Shown here: positions 1 through 9,529 of the stretch, piece after piece
Numbering within the stretch: position 1 is the first letter of the stretch
Layout of the letters: each line of letters begins with the position of its first letter
NCBI GenBank assembly: GCA_947588835.1
Contig: CANPZS010000003.1
Coordinates: 1-64,000 of the forward strand
DNA from: an uncultured Bacteroidales bacterium
Lineage (GTDB): Bacteria > Bacteroidota > Bacteroidia > Bacteroidales > UBA932
Direction: 5' to 3'
DNA: 64,000 bases
Program-made: the position numbers and the translations under genes
The notes under the pieces: model-generated
What the model saw: the letters and a program-made list of their open reading frames with translations, nothing else
Databases searched by the model: none
Told to the model about the DNA's origin: nothing

Positions 1-103
1 AAAACCGATGATCAATCTTGAACGCGTCTATGATAATCAGTTGACCCTCTTTTGATTATTTTCATCGAACTCACGTTTAATAATTTTTATTCTCCTTATG
101 CCG

Positions 104-142
104 CAGGCCCGCAGGCAAGTCGTGCACAGGCCCGCAGGCAAG
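104..142. repeat. Two copies of a 16-bp direct repeat
   Basis: The 16-mer CAGGCCCGCAGGCAAG occurs at 104-119 and again at 127-142, a period of 23 bases. It lies immediately downstream of the GH13 stop codon. Two units are too few for an array, and no function is evident. The first ~100 bases of the window are AT-rich and show no gene. Confidence 0.8.
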
Positions 143-144
143 CC

Positions 145-2199
145 CTATTGTTCAAACACGGCAGTGGCGAAAGAGCCGAGGACCAGCGTTTCGGCGCCGC
201 CGTCGTTTCTTATAGAGACGTCGCCGTTGAGTCCCACGCAATGCGACAGGTCGTCTCCCGCAAGGTCGAGAGTTATCGGCGCATTGCCGAAATTGTGCGT
301 CACGAGCATCCTGCCCGATCCGTCGCGCGCCGTCATGTACCACACCGCGGCCGCCTTGTCGGCCGTGTTGGAGTCATTATACCGCGCATGCCGCGTCATG
401 ACGCCATCCGCCAACGCGGGATAGGTGTTGCGCAGGCGCATGAAAGTGCGGTATACGTTGAGCAGCGAACCTTCGTCCGCCAACTGGGCCTCGACCGAGC
501 GGTCGGCATTGAGCATGTTTGCATCCACCTTGCCGCCGAGGCATTCGGTCGGCACGGTCCCGCTGCGCGTCCATTTCATGGGCGCCCGCACATACTCGTC
601 CCCGCCGGCCTTGCTGCCGTAATAGCCGAGTTCCTCGCCCTGATAGACATAGGGCTCTCCCCCGGCCGTAAGCAGCACGCAGGCGGCCAGCTTTTCTTTG
701 ACAAGGCTGCGTCCGAGGACTTCCCCGGCCCGGTCTTCGTCATGATTGGACAGCTTGGTAGGTTCGATGTAGTCGGCGCGGTTGGCCTTGTACTGGTCCT
801 GGTAGCCGAGTATGTCCTTGACGAAATAGCAGCCCGTATAATTGTTTATGGCCCATTCGAGCCGGTACCAGAAGGCGAATTCGAAAAGCGCCGGCAGGCC
901 ACGGTAATACGGGGCCACGTGGGAAACCTCGCCGTCCAGGACTTCTCCGACCATATAGATGTCGTCATCGTGCCCGGCGGCATGGTAAAGCTCGTTCACG
1001 GCGTCGTACCATTTGCTCAGGAACAGGGGATTTTCCGGGCCGTCCGCACGAGGATAGATGTGCTTCACGGCGTCGAGGCGGAATCCGTCCACGCCAAGGC
1101 TTATCCATTTGCCCGCAGAGGACACGAGTTCGCGGAACACGTCCGTATTCTCCGCTTCGGCTACGTCTCCGTAATTGAAATCCGGCATGCTGCGGTCGAA
1201 GACTCCCTGATATAGCAGGCTCCAATGTATGTCGGCCGCAGTCTTGTTGTCAAGGGCGAACGGAACGTCGAAACTGATGGCTGCCGTCGCAGACGCAGCG
1301 CCCCATTTCGTGCCGCCGTCCCAGGTAGTGTCGGACGTCCTGATGAGGAAGCCCCAGGAAGAATCGAAATCAAGGGTCAGCTCGTAGATGCCGGCGGAAG
1401 TTTCTTTGAAACGGGCGATCTGTCCTTCGCCGTACCAGATGAAAAAGTTCTCCGTACCGTCTTCGTCCGGAACGTCAGGATCTTCGTCAGTGCGGGACAC
1501 CGTCACCGTAGGCGCCGAAGGGTTTCTCCAGTCGAGCCGGAAATGCATCCGGCCCTTCACGGGAGCCCCGCGCCATTCGCCTGCATTGTACCCGCCCGTG
1601 CCGAGCATGGGGAACATCCCTTTCCTAACGTCGTTTTCGGGGTCGTCGGACAGCAGGTACCAGTCCCTGTACCTGCTGTCCGCGGACGACACGGCGTCAA
1701 TGAACCACGGGTTGTCCGAACCGGAATGGTTGAGCACATAGTCGAGATATATGCTTATCCCCTTTTCATGGGCGGCGGACACGAGGTTGGAGAAATCCGC
1801 CTCCGTGCCGAATCTGTCATTGACGGTGAAATAGTCGCTCACGCTATATCCGTGATAGGACGATGAAGGATGTATAGGGGAAAGCCAAATGGCGGACACC
1901 CCCATGTCGTCGAGATAGCCGAGGCGTTCCGTGATGCCGTTGAAATCGCCCCAGCCGTCCCCGTCGCTGTCGGCGAAAGAATATACAAGGAGCTGATAGG
2001 TGACGGACGCCCTTTTCTCTCCGTCGAACGCGGCCGGCGACGCTGTGACAGCTGTCTCCGTCACTGTTGGTCCGGACGGCTCTTCGCCGGGATTTTCGGG
2101 TTCAGGGGGCAGTTTAGGCTTTTCTCCGCAGGAAACTATGGACATGCCCGCGAAGAAGACGGCGGAAAGAAAGCAGATGAATGAAGGATGCCGTTTCAT
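145..2199 (-). CDS. SusG-like alpha-amylase lipoprotein (GH13)
   Basis: Predicted outer-membrane alpha-amylase that cuts starch at the cell surface and feeds oligosaccharides to the SusC/SusD pair. It has a lipoprotein signal with lipobox IVSC (Cys24) and a proline-rich linker. The GH13 barrel starts near residue 65. Conserved regions are visible: DYVLNH (~153), DGFRLDAVKH (371-380, nucleophile Asp376), MVGEV (acid/base Glu419) and SNHDEDR (Asp487). A ~100-residue insertion at about 215-315 sits where SusG carries its CBM58 starch-binding module, and the 684-aa length matches SusG. It is the last gene of the minus-strand starch operon, separated from the SusF-like gene by a hairpin. Family call is secure; exact substrate (starch or pullulan) is inferred. 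Confidence 0.92.
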   Translation of the reverse strand: MKRHPSFICFLSAVFFAGMSIVSCGEKPKLPPEPENPGEEPSGPTVTETAVTASPAAFDGEKRASVTYQLLVYSFADSDGDGWGDFNGITERLGYLDDMGVSAIWLSPIHPSSSYHGYSVSDYFTVNDRFGTEADFSNLVSAAHEKGISIYLDYVLNHSGSDNPWFIDAVSSADSRYRDWYLLSDDPENDVRKGMFPMLGTGGYNAGEWRGAPVKGRMHFRLDWRNPSAPTVTVSRTDEDPDVPDEDGTENFFIWYGEGQIARFKETSAGIYELTLDFDSSWGFLIRTSDTTWDGGTKWGAASATAAISFDVPFALDNKTAADIHWSLLYQGVFDRSMPDFNYGDVAEAENTDVFRELVSSAGKWISLGVDGFRLDAVKHIYPRADGPENPLFLSKWYDAVNELYHAAGHDDDIYMVGEVLDGEVSHVAPYYRGLPALFEFAFWYRLEWAINNYTGCYFVKDILGYQDQYKANRADYIEPTKLSNHDEDRAGEVLGRSLVKEKLAACVLLTAGGEPYVYQGEELGYYGSKAGGDEYVRAPMKWTRSGTVPTECLGGKVDANMLNADRSVEAQLADEGSLLNVYRTFMRLRNTYPALADGVMTRHARYNDSNTADKAAAVWYMTARDGSGRMLVTHNFGNAPITLDLAGDDLSHCVGLNGDVSIRNDGGAETLVLGSFATAVFEQ

Positions 2200-2237
2200 A
2201 AATCAGGTTTAAGGCACGGACAGTTCCAAAGACGAAA

Positions 2238-2278
2238 GAGGCTGACGCAAAAGTCGAAGCGACTTATCGGTCAGCCTC
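2238..2278 (-). terminator. Hairpin between the SusF-like and SusG-like genes
   Basis: Perfect 9-bp outer stem GAGGCTGAC/GTCAGCCTC enclosing a second 6-bp stem AAGTCG/CGACTT. In the transcript direction only a short, interrupted T stretch follows. It may be a partial terminator or an mRNA-stabilising structure that sets amylase level against the upstream sus genes. It is the only sizeable intergenic gap in the operon. Confidence 0.6.
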
Positions 2279-2303
2279 CCCATCGTTGGAAAATGCGTGC
2301 GGA

Positions 2304-3680
2304 TTATTGTTTTGTCATCGTGCAATGGCTGTCGCCGTCATAAGTCGGATACAGCACTATGGTGTAGGTTCCGGCCTCGGTGACGCTCAGGTTGGGGCCG
2401 CCCTGCGACAGTGATTCAAGACTGCCGCCGAAATCGAAGTCCCAGCCATGATTGACGCGGAACTTGAATTCTCCGGGCACGAACTCTCCGGTGTAGCTGA
2501 AAGTCTTCGTCTCCGGATCGTAGGTCATGTCGACATCTGTCTCCCAGCCACCAACGGCAGGCCCGATAAGGCTGAACGTCTCCACTTTGGTAAGCGTGTA
2601 CTTCAGATCGGCAAGATTGGCCTCGATGTGGTAGAATCCGGCCTCGTCGGCGCTCAGATTGCCGCCGTTGGCGTCAAGAGCGTCCTCGGCGCTTCCCTTG
2701 CCGTATGCCGGCTCGTTCCAATTCTGCGCCGTAGAGAATTTGAATTCCCCGTCGAGGGCCATGTAGCCGGTGTATACACCGTCGAACTTGGCTCCGCGCA
2801 GTGCGGGGGCAGATTCGATGGCCCAGCCCTGATGGTTGCCCGGAACATAGAGGAACTCGCGGAATTCGAGCTTGGTGATCTCGTAGGTGTAGTCCATCAT
2901 GTTTATCGAGAACCTGTATATGCCGGCAGCCTCTATCTTGCCTGCCTGCGCGTTGTCAGAGACGAGATTGCCTTTGAGACTCGTGTCCCCGTCGACGGCT
3001 ACGCCGAGAATGGAGGCCTCGCCCACGGGATCCCAGGACTCGGCGTCGTGGTTCTCCTTGGGAGCGATCTTCCAGTAGCATGGCGCCGTCGTCACCTCGC
3101 AGGTAACGGTGAATACGGGATTGTCGTACACGTCCCCGCCGCCGTTGCTGAACTTGACGTCGCCGGCCAGATTCCATTCGTTCATGTCGCCGAGCAGGTA
3201 ATATCCTTCGGAAATGAACGGGGCCGAAAGCGTCGCGGTGACGGTGGTCGCGCCAGTCTTTTTATATGCCACGCCGTCAATGACCGCCACGGCCTCGACT
3301 GCGGCGCTCATGACATGCTCCACCGGCCTCTTGCCGTAGAGGTTCTCTATGGCGGTCCTCAGAGCGGCGGCCTCCACGTTGCCTGAAGCGTCGGCTACAA
3401 GGCTTTCGGCGCCCGCGCTTTCTGGATCCGACAACGTGACTCCGTACGTGACGGAGGAAAGGCCCTCCGCCGAGATTGAAGGCACGATAATCTGCACCGT
3501 CTCACCGGACACGGCATTGAAATCGATGCTGGAGGCAGCGGCGACGCTGAACGATATTTCCACCGGGGCCGCATCCTCCGGATTGGGCTCCAGCTGGGCC
3601 CAGTCGGTGAAATCCTCGGTACATCCTCCGGCCAGGAGGGCGACCGCAATCGTATATAATAACTTTTTCATATCTGTCAT
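2304..3680 (-). CDS. SusF-like outer-membrane starch-binding lipoprotein
   Basis: Predicted surface lipoprotein that binds starch and does not hydrolyse it. The signal peptide ends in LLAGGC. An N-terminal SusE-type Ig-like domain (roughly residues 35-150) is followed by three related beta-sandwich modules starting near YYLLGDMNEW, LYVPGNHQGW and FSLIGPAVGGW. Three binding modules is the SusF pattern, against two in SusE. The ORF start overlaps the upstream stop codon (TAATG), but the second Met (MKKLL, at 3671) gives a more typical signal peptide and is an equally good start. It sits between the SusE-like and GH13 genes. Confidence 0.85.
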   Translation of the reverse strand: MTDMKKLLYTIAVALLAGGCTEDFTDWAQLEPNPEDAAPVEISFSVAAASSIDFNAVSGETVQIIVPSISAEGLSSVTYGVTLSDPESAGAESLVADASGNVEAAALRTAIENLYGKRPVEHVMSAAVEAVAVIDGVAYKKTGATTVTATLSAPFISEGYYLLGDMNEWNLAGDVKFSNGGGDVYDNPVFTVTCEVTTAPCYWKIAPKENHDAESWDPVGEASILGVAVDGDTSLKGNLVSDNAQAGKIEAAGIYRFSINMMDYTYEITKLEFREFLYVPGNHQGWAIESAPALRGAKFDGVYTGYMALDGEFKFSTAQNWNEPAYGKGSAEDALDANGGNLSADEAGFYHIEANLADLKYTLTKVETFSLIGPAVGGWETDVDMTYDPETKTFSYTGEFVPGEFKFRVNHGWDFDFGGSLESLSQGGPNLSVTEAGTYTIVLYPTYDGDSHCTMTKQ

Positions 3681-4858
3681 TATTTGTTGATGAATATGTA
3701 GGCCCCGGTTATGTCATTGAGTATGACATGATAGCTGCCGGCGGGCACGACAATGTTGGGTCCGCCGGTTGTGCCATATCCGTAAGGGAAGGTATCGGCG
3801 CCCCAGTTGGTGCTCCATCCCGCGTTGGTGAACTTGACCTCGGAATCCGCTTCCAGCGTGAGATCGAAATACCAATCATGGTTGACAGCTCCTGCAAAGG
3901 TGTGGACTGGATGCAAGGGATTGTTGCCGGCGGACCACTCGTCGAAACCACCGGTGATGAAAAGTTCGCCGTCACCGAACGTGGCGGGATCGCCTTCGTA
4001 CGGCGTGATCGTCAGGACATCGTTCTTGGTGTCGAGCTCGACCGTGTAATAGCCGTTGGACGGCACAACGATGTTGTTGGAGCCGCCGTCGTTCTTGACA
4101 TAGCCGCCGTCTCCCTGGCCCCACTGGTCATCCCATCCGCCGGGCACGCGCACGAGCTTGAAGCCGTCCGTGGTAAGGTATCCGGTATAGGTAATGACGC
4201 CGGTGCCGTCGTTCGGATCATAGGTCTCGCCGGCTTTCGGGAACATAGGCGTTATCGAAGAGCCGATGGCACTGCCCCATCCACCGTCACCGATGCAGGC
4301 ACCGATCAGGTACCATATCTGCGGCGGGGCGGCGGTCAATGCGATATAATACGGAATGCTCGTGAAGGTCACTTCATTGGAAAATACGTCTTCGGCTCCG
4401 TTGAGTACCGACTTCACGCGGACATGCACCGTCTGCTCCGCAGGCACGCCGTCCTCATCCCACCCGCCGAGCACGCATACGGCACGGGCGAAATCGGCGC
4501 CGCTTACCGCCGCGGTGGTGGTCGTCACGGGATCGAATTCATAATAGTCCGCCGTCAACGAGCCGCTTTCGTCCGCCGAAGCTTCCTTGTAGGAGACGGA
4601 ATAGGACCCATTGAGGGACACCTGCACGCTATAGGTGGATACCACGGGGAATCCGCCGTAATCCGGTACGCCCCAGTCGAATACGAGACTTTCCGTATTG
4701 GCCAGATCCACCGCCTGGGACACGAACGCCGGCGAAGCGAGCGTGAAAGACTCCGGCTGCATAAGCGTCGGATTGGAAGAATTGTCATCCGAGCATGCGG
4801 CGGACAGGAATGCCGCGCCGAGCATAATGAACGCTGACTTTAATATTCTTGTTTTCAT
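3680..4858 (-). CDS. SusE-like outer-membrane starch-binding lipoprotein
   Basis: Lipoprotein with lipobox LSAAC, a SusE N-terminal domain (TLASPAFVSQAVDLANTESL...) and two C-terminal starch-binding modules (starting near IWYLIGACIGDGGW and LFITGGFDEW). It has no catalytic motif. Expected role is to hold starch at the cell surface beside SusC/SusD. The ORF track starts at 4870, but Met5 (MKTRILK, 4858) gives the normal signal peptide. Position right after SusD matches the canonical susC-D-E-F-G order. Confidence 0.85.
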   Translation of the reverse strand: MKTRILKSAFIMLGAAFLSAACSDDNSSNPTLMQPESFTLASPAFVSQAVDLANTESLVFDWGVPDYGGFPVVSTYSVQVSLNGSYSVSYKEASADESGSLTADYYEFDPVTTTTAAVSGADFARAVCVLGGWDEDGVPAEQTVHVRVKSVLNGAEDVFSNEVTFTSIPYYIALTAAPPQIWYLIGACIGDGGWGSAIGSSITPMFPKAGETYDPNDGTGVITYTGYLTTDGFKLVRVPGGWDDQWGQGDGGYVKNDGGSNNIVVPSNGYYTVELDTKNDVLTITPYEGDPATFGDGELFITGGFDEWSAGNNPLHPVHTFAGAVNHDWYFDLTLEADSEVKFTNAGWSTNWGADTFPYGYGTTGGPNIVVPAGSYHVILNDITGAYIFINK

Positions 4859-4876
4859 ATCAGATGTCATTTAATA

Positions 4877-6463
4877 TCAATAACCGGGATTCTGCACCAG
4901 ATTTTCGTTGGCGGTAAGATCCGAAGTGGGTATCGCGAAAATGTTCCGGGTGGCGGGGAAGTTCGTTCCTTCATATACGCCGCCTTTCCATCTCCACGTA
5001 TAGCTGGACCCGCCGAATTTTCCGAAACGGATCAGGTCCATCCTGCGCCTGCCCTCGAAGAAGAATTCGCGGCTCCATTCGTCGCATATTTCGTCAAGGG
5101 TCCAGGACACTTTCGCGGGGGCGTTGGCCCGGGCACGCAGTTCGTTAAGATACGAGATGCCCTCGGACGTAACGGTGCCGCCGTTCTGGCGTGCGGTGGC
5201 TTCGGCATAGGTGAGCCATGCCTCCGCGGCGCGCATGATGAAGAAGTCAGTATCAACGTACTGGTTGTGATGTCCGGCCGAACGGTCGGTATAGATGTTG
5301 TTGAATTTGGCGACCGCGAAACCGTCCGTGTACGTGCCGACGTCTTCGTTGTCAAGCTTTCTGCCTACGCCGTAGAACAATGCCCTGTCATCGCCGGCGG
5401 CACTGACCATGCCGTCCACGTCGGCCTCGGGAGCATTTCCGTTGGGGAAGAACTTGTTGACGAGGTCAGGACGCGCCCTGTTGCCGTTCCAGCTTTCGGA
5501 AGTTCCCGTAGGGAAATCGCCGCCCGCCGTCGAAGCGATGAGGAACAGCGAAGCTCCCCAGCTCGCGGTCTTGAGACCGTCCTGCAGGATGGGGAACACG
5601 GCCTCCACGGTGGCGGAAGACTCGCCGTTGTCGCCCATGAACAGCATCTGGTAAGCGCTGAAGCCGTTGCGGCCTGCGGTGTTGAGCCCGTAAGGGGAAT
5701 CGATGACCTTCTTGGCGTAGGTCGCGGCATCACTCCAGCGGGCCGTGCCCGTATAGACCTCGGCGTTGAGATACAGACGTGCAAGGAGGAGCCAGTCGGC
5801 GGCCCTGTCCACGCGGCCGTAGCCGCCATCGGCCGAAGTCTTCACCTTCGGTTCGGAAAGCTCAGGCTCTATTTCAAGAAGTTCCTGCTCGATGAACTGG
5901 AATACGTCGGCGCGGCTGGCCTGCTCGGGCTTGCCGGAGATGATGGCCGTCACGAACGGGATGTTGCCGAATGCGTCCATGGCCAGATAATAGTGGAATG
6001 CGCGCAGGAAACGTATTTCGGCAGTCTTTACGGCGTCTGCGTCGGCAGCCACCTCAAGATAGTGGTTGCAATAGGTGATGGCCGTATAAAGCCGGTAGTA
6101 CAGACCGCGGAGCATCGGGTGGCTCGCATCGTAGGAATTGAAGCAGAAAGCGGAAATGCCTTCGTCGCCCCATCCGCATATCGCTTCGTCGGTGGTGAGC
6201 TCATTCGAGTTCCAATACTGGCGGACATAGCCGCTGGTGCCGCCGTCGATGCCCTCCACGTCGACGTTGCCGTCGCCTGAAGAATTTCCCGCCATCGCCA
6301 TGGTGCCGTAGCACTTGTTGAACAGGTAGTCGGGATCATCCAAAAGGGCCAGGTTCGGATCGATGGGCGTAACGTTCAGATCATTCACGCATGCGGTGAA
6401 GCCGAATACCATGAGGGCCCCCGCAAATATAGATGTGATATAACGTTTCATTGTTCTGTTCAT
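4877..6463 (-). CDS. susD: SusD/RagB-family starch-binding lipoprotein
   Basis: Surface glycan-binding lipoprotein that caps the SusC barrel. The signal peptide ends in GFTAC. The N-terminal SusD segment (DLNVTPIDPNLA...) is followed by TPR-like helices (e.g. AEIRFLRAFHYYLAMDAFGNIPFV) and the typical C-terminal RagB/SusD part (ELRARANAP, FEGRRRMDLIRFGKF), ending in NENLVQNPGY. The 528-aa length is normal. It lies 6 bp downstream of SusC. Starch specificity is inferred from neighbours, since SusD homologues bind many glycans. Confidence 0.93.
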   Translation of the reverse strand: MNRTMKRYITSIFAGALMVFGFTACVNDLNVTPIDPNLALLDDPDYLFNKCYGTMAMAGNSSGDGNVDVEGIDGGTSGYVRQYWNSNELTTDEAICGWGDEGISAFCFNSYDASHPMLRGLYYRLYTAITYCNHYLEVAADADAVKTAEIRFLRAFHYYLAMDAFGNIPFVTAIISGKPEQASRADVFQFIEQELLEIEPELSEPKVKTSADGGYGRVDRAADWLLLARLYLNAEVYTGTARWSDAATYAKKVIDSPYGLNTAGRNGFSAYQMLFMGDNGESSATVEAVFPILQDGLKTASWGASLFLIASTAGGDFPTGTSESWNGNRARPDLVNKFFPNGNAPEADVDGMVSAAGDDRALFYGVGRKLDNEDVGTYTDGFAVAKFNNIYTDRSAGHHNQYVDTDFFIMRAAEAWLTYAEATARQNGGTVTSEGISYLNELRARANAPAKVSWTLDEICDEWSREFFFEGRRRMDLIRFGKFGGSSYTWRWKGGVYEGTNFPATRNIFAIPTSDLTANENLVQNPGY

Positions 6464-6469
6464 TTTAAA

Positions 6470-9400
6470 TTAAAAGTTCAGGCTAAGTCCGAGGATGAAC
6501 GAAATCGGCCTCGGATAGAGATTGTTGTCGATTCCTCCGAACACTTCAGGATCGATGCCGTCGTATTTGGTGATGGTAAACACGTTGGAGGCGGTACCGT
6601 AGATACGCCCTGCAAGGCCTTTGTACTTGTCGGTCTTGAAAAGATTCTCGAAGCTGTAGCCGAGGGTGATGTTGTCGCACTTGAGGAAGGAGCCGTTCTT
6701 TACGAAATAGTCCGAAAGAACCCAGTCATAAGTCTGCCAGTTCTTGGCAAGGACGGCGGTGGGACGGTTGGAAAGATAGCTTCCGAGAGCCCATATCTCG
6801 CTTGAACTTATGTTGCTCGCTCCGGCATATACGTCGTTGTAGACATAGTTGCCGAGGCTGAGGCGGAACGACATGCCGAAGTCCCAGTTCTTGTATTCCA
6901 GGCGTGAGGACAGGCCCATCGTGACGGGAGCCATGGGGCTCTTATAGAAATACTTGTCGCTCTCGTTTATCTGGCCGTCGCCGTTGCGGTCCACCACTAC
7001 GCCCTCGAGGGGAACTCCGTTCTTGTCGTATACCTGCTGATATACGTAGAACGAGCTGGCCGGATGCCCTACGGCATGGGCCTGAGCCGTGTTGCCGGTA
7101 CCGGAAGATATGCCGCCGGTCGGCACGTAATAATCCGGATCACCCCCCCCGTTGAGGTCGGTGATCTCGTTCACGTTGTAGGTGGCGTTGTAGCTGAGTG
7201 TCCAGAACCAGTCGTCGGTCTGGAGCACCTTGTAGTCGAGAGTCAGTTCCGCACCGCGGTTCCGCAGGGAGCCGATGTTGGTCGTTACCTGATTCTTGAA
7301 ATTGGAGCCGGCCGCCACATACGCCGTATTGAGCAGGTCGGTGGTCTTCCTGTCGTAAAGGTCGACGCTGCCGGTGAGGCGGTCGTTCATGAAACCGAAG
7401 TCCAGGCCGATGTTGGCCGTCGTGGTGGTCTCCCACCTGAGGTTGGCGTCATAGGCCATAGGACGGTACATCTGGCCGTCTCCCGTGACGGGATATTTGG
7501 TGTCGGTGCCGGTGGCGGCCTCATAGATGGCGAAATAGTTATAGTCGCCGATGCCGTCCTGCTGTCCGGTCTGTCCCCATCCGAGACGGAGCTTGAGATC
7601 GCTCAGCACGTCCACGTTCTTGAGGAAGCTTTCCTCCTTCACTTTCCATGCGAACGCGAAGGACGGGAAAAGCGACCAGTGCTGACGGAAACGCGAAGAT
7701 CCGTCGTAACGCACCGTGGCGGTAAGCAGATAGCGGTCGAGGAGGGAGTAGTTGGCGCGGCCGAAGAACGACACGAGATAATTCTCGGTCCTGTAGTTAT
7801 AAGGCACGTGGGCCGTCTCCTGTCCGCGCAGGGCGGGATCGTTGTTGGTCTGTGGATAGTATCCGTTATAATCGTTGTACTGCTTTCTCCAGAAATGCTG
7901 CCACTCGTAGCCGACCATTGCGTCCACATGGTGGATCTCCTTGAAATCCTTATTGTACTGGACATAGGTGTTGAAGGAGAGGTTGCGCTTGGTAATCTCG
8001 TCGTAGCCGTAGCTTCCGTAATAGATGGCGAGAGGGGAAGTGGGCTGCACATTGGTGTCCTGCCGGCCGTAGGAGAGGTCGGCGCCGGCGGTCATGTGTA
8101 TTCTCAGGTCCTCGAATCCGTGCACCTTGTAATCCACCTCGGCGCTTCCTATGACCGAACGGCTTTTGGCCTTGTCGGACCTCAGGTCGAGCATGGCGAC
8201 GGGGTTGTTGGTACCGTTGCGGTTCAGGGTGTTGGGCCAGCTGGAGTCATTGAGGGCGGAACCGTCCAGTTTCCATGCGAAATAGCCGCCGAAGTTGTCA
8301 CGGTCGGGAGAAACGGTGTCGTAGACGCTCTGAGTAGGGTCCATCCTGACCGCTGCGCCGATGGCGCCGGTGTCGGCATAGGAGCTCCACGCATACATGC
8401 CCTTCGCGCTGAGATTCACGCTGAGGTGGTCATCGAGGAACGTAGGGTTCAGGTTCAATGAAACGGTCGCACGCTTGAAGTCGGTGGTCTTGAGAATACC
8501 GGACTCGTCTGTGAAGCCGAGGGACACGCGGTAAGGCAGGTGTTTGGTGGCGCCGGTCAGAGTGACGCTATGGTCGTGGCTGAACGCCTTGCGGTAGATA
8601 AGATCCTGCCAGTTTGTATTGGCCGTGCCGAGCGCCCTCGTGGCGTCATGGTCGGGACCGTACATCTCGGTGACGAACTGGCGGAACTGGTCGCCGTCCA
8701 TGACCTCGATGGTCTTCTTCTTCATGCTGAGGGTGGCGCTGCCGTTATAGGAAACGGCAGGAGCCTGATTCATGCGGCCTTTCTTAGTGGTGATGATGAT
8801 GACGCCGTTGGATCCGCGCGATCCGTAGATGGCCGTCGCAGAGGCATCCTTGAGCACGTTGAAGCTCTCGATGTCCTGCGGGTTCACCATGGAGAGTCCG
8901 TTGGAGAGGCCTTTGACGCCCACGTTGTCCATGGCGATGCCGTCAATGACGATGAGAGGCTCGTTGCTGGCGTTGAGGGACGAGCCGCCGCGGATACGGA
9001 TGGTCGAGCCGCCGCCCGGGGAACCGCCGCCGCTCGTGACATTGACGCCGGCCACCTTGCCGGAGAGCAGGTCCTGAGGGTTGACGATGACGCCCTTGTT
9101 CTTGGTATCGGGCTTGAGGGCCGTCACTGAACCGGTAAGGTCATTCTTCTTCACCGTACCGTAACCGATGACCACCACGTCGTCAAGGAATTCGGTATCC
9201 TCGACGAGGACGACGGTGGCCGGAACGGCCGAAGCGCGGAAAGTCTGCGTTACATAGCCGATACAGCTGATTTCCACCACCGCATCGGCACTTGAAACTG
9301 TCAGGATGAAGTCTCCGTCGAGGCCCGTAGACGCCCCGTTGGTCGTACCCTGTTCGAAAACAGTCGCCCCGACCACGGGACCGATGGCATCAACGACGAC

Positions 9401-9493
9401 TCCTTTTACCTGTACTCCGCTCTGAGCGGATACGGCAAGACCGGCGATGCAGAACAGCACCGCGGTCATCATAGCAGTCATAATCTTTTTCAT
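6470..9493 (-). CDS. susC: SusC/RagA-family TonB-dependent receptor
   Basis: Outer-membrane importer for malto-oligosaccharides, driven by TonB. Order of parts: signal peptide (~1-24), carboxypeptidase-regulatory-like domain (~28-100), plug domain beginning at DDVVVIGYGTVKKNDLTGSV and containing IRIRGGSSLNASNEPLIVID, then a 22-strand type barrel ending ...SFILGLSLNF with terminal Phe. The 1007-aa length is typical. The coding strand has a run of eight G near 7143-7150, encoding an NGGGD loop, which could be prone to slippage. It is paired with SusD. Confidence 0.95.
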   Translation of the reverse strand: MKKIMTAMMTAVLFCIAGLAVSAQSGVQVKGVVVDAIGPVVGATVFEQGTTNGASTGLDGDFILTVSSADAVVEISCIGYVTQTFRASAVPATVVLVEDTEFLDDVVVIGYGTVKKNDLTGSVTALKPDTKNKGVIVNPQDLLSGKVAGVNVTSGGGSPGGGSTIRIRGGSSLNASNEPLIVIDGIAMDNVGVKGLSNGLSMVNPQDIESFNVLKDASATAIYGSRGSNGVIIITTKKGRMNQAPAVSYNGSATLSMKKKTIEVMDGDQFRQFVTEMYGPDHDATRALGTANTNWQDLIYRKAFSHDHSVTLTGATKHLPYRVSLGFTDESGILKTTDFKRATVSLNLNPTFLDDHLSVNLSAKGMYAWSSYADTGAIGAAVRMDPTQSVYDTVSPDRDNFGGYFAWKLDGSALNDSSWPNTLNRNGTNNPVAMLDLRSDKAKSRSVIGSAEVDYKVHGFEDLRIHMTAGADLSYGRQDTNVQPTSPLAIYYGSYGYDEITKRNLSFNTYVQYNKDFKEIHHVDAMVGYEWQHFWRKQYNDYNGYYPQTNNDPALRGQETAHVPYNYRTENYLVSFFGRANYSLLDRYLLTATVRYDGSSRFRQHWSLFPSFAFAWKVKEESFLKNVDVLSDLKLRLGWGQTGQQDGIGDYNYFAIYEAATGTDTKYPVTGDGQMYRPMAYDANLRWETTTTANIGLDFGFMNDRLTGSVDLYDRKTTDLLNTAYVAAGSNFKNQVTTNIGSLRNRGAELTLDYKVLQTDDWFWTLSYNATYNVNEITDLNGGGDPDYYVPTGGISSGTGNTAQAHAVGHPASSFYVYQQVYDKNGVPLEGVVVDRNGDGQINESDKYFYKSPMAPVTMGLSSRLEYKNWDFGMSFRLSLGNYVYNDVYAGASNISSSEIWALGSYLSNRPTAVLAKNWQTYDWVLSDYFVKNGSFLKCDNITLGYSFENLFKTDKYKGLAGRIYGTASNVFTITKYDGIDPEVFGGIDNNLYPRPISFILGLSLNF

Positions 9494-9529
9494 TATCTGA
9501 TATTTGGTTATTTAAACTAACGTACAACG

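Noticed and set aside
104-142. 16-bp direct repeat as a possible CRISPR remnant
   Set aside because: Only two units with a 7-bp spacer, and no cas genes nearby.
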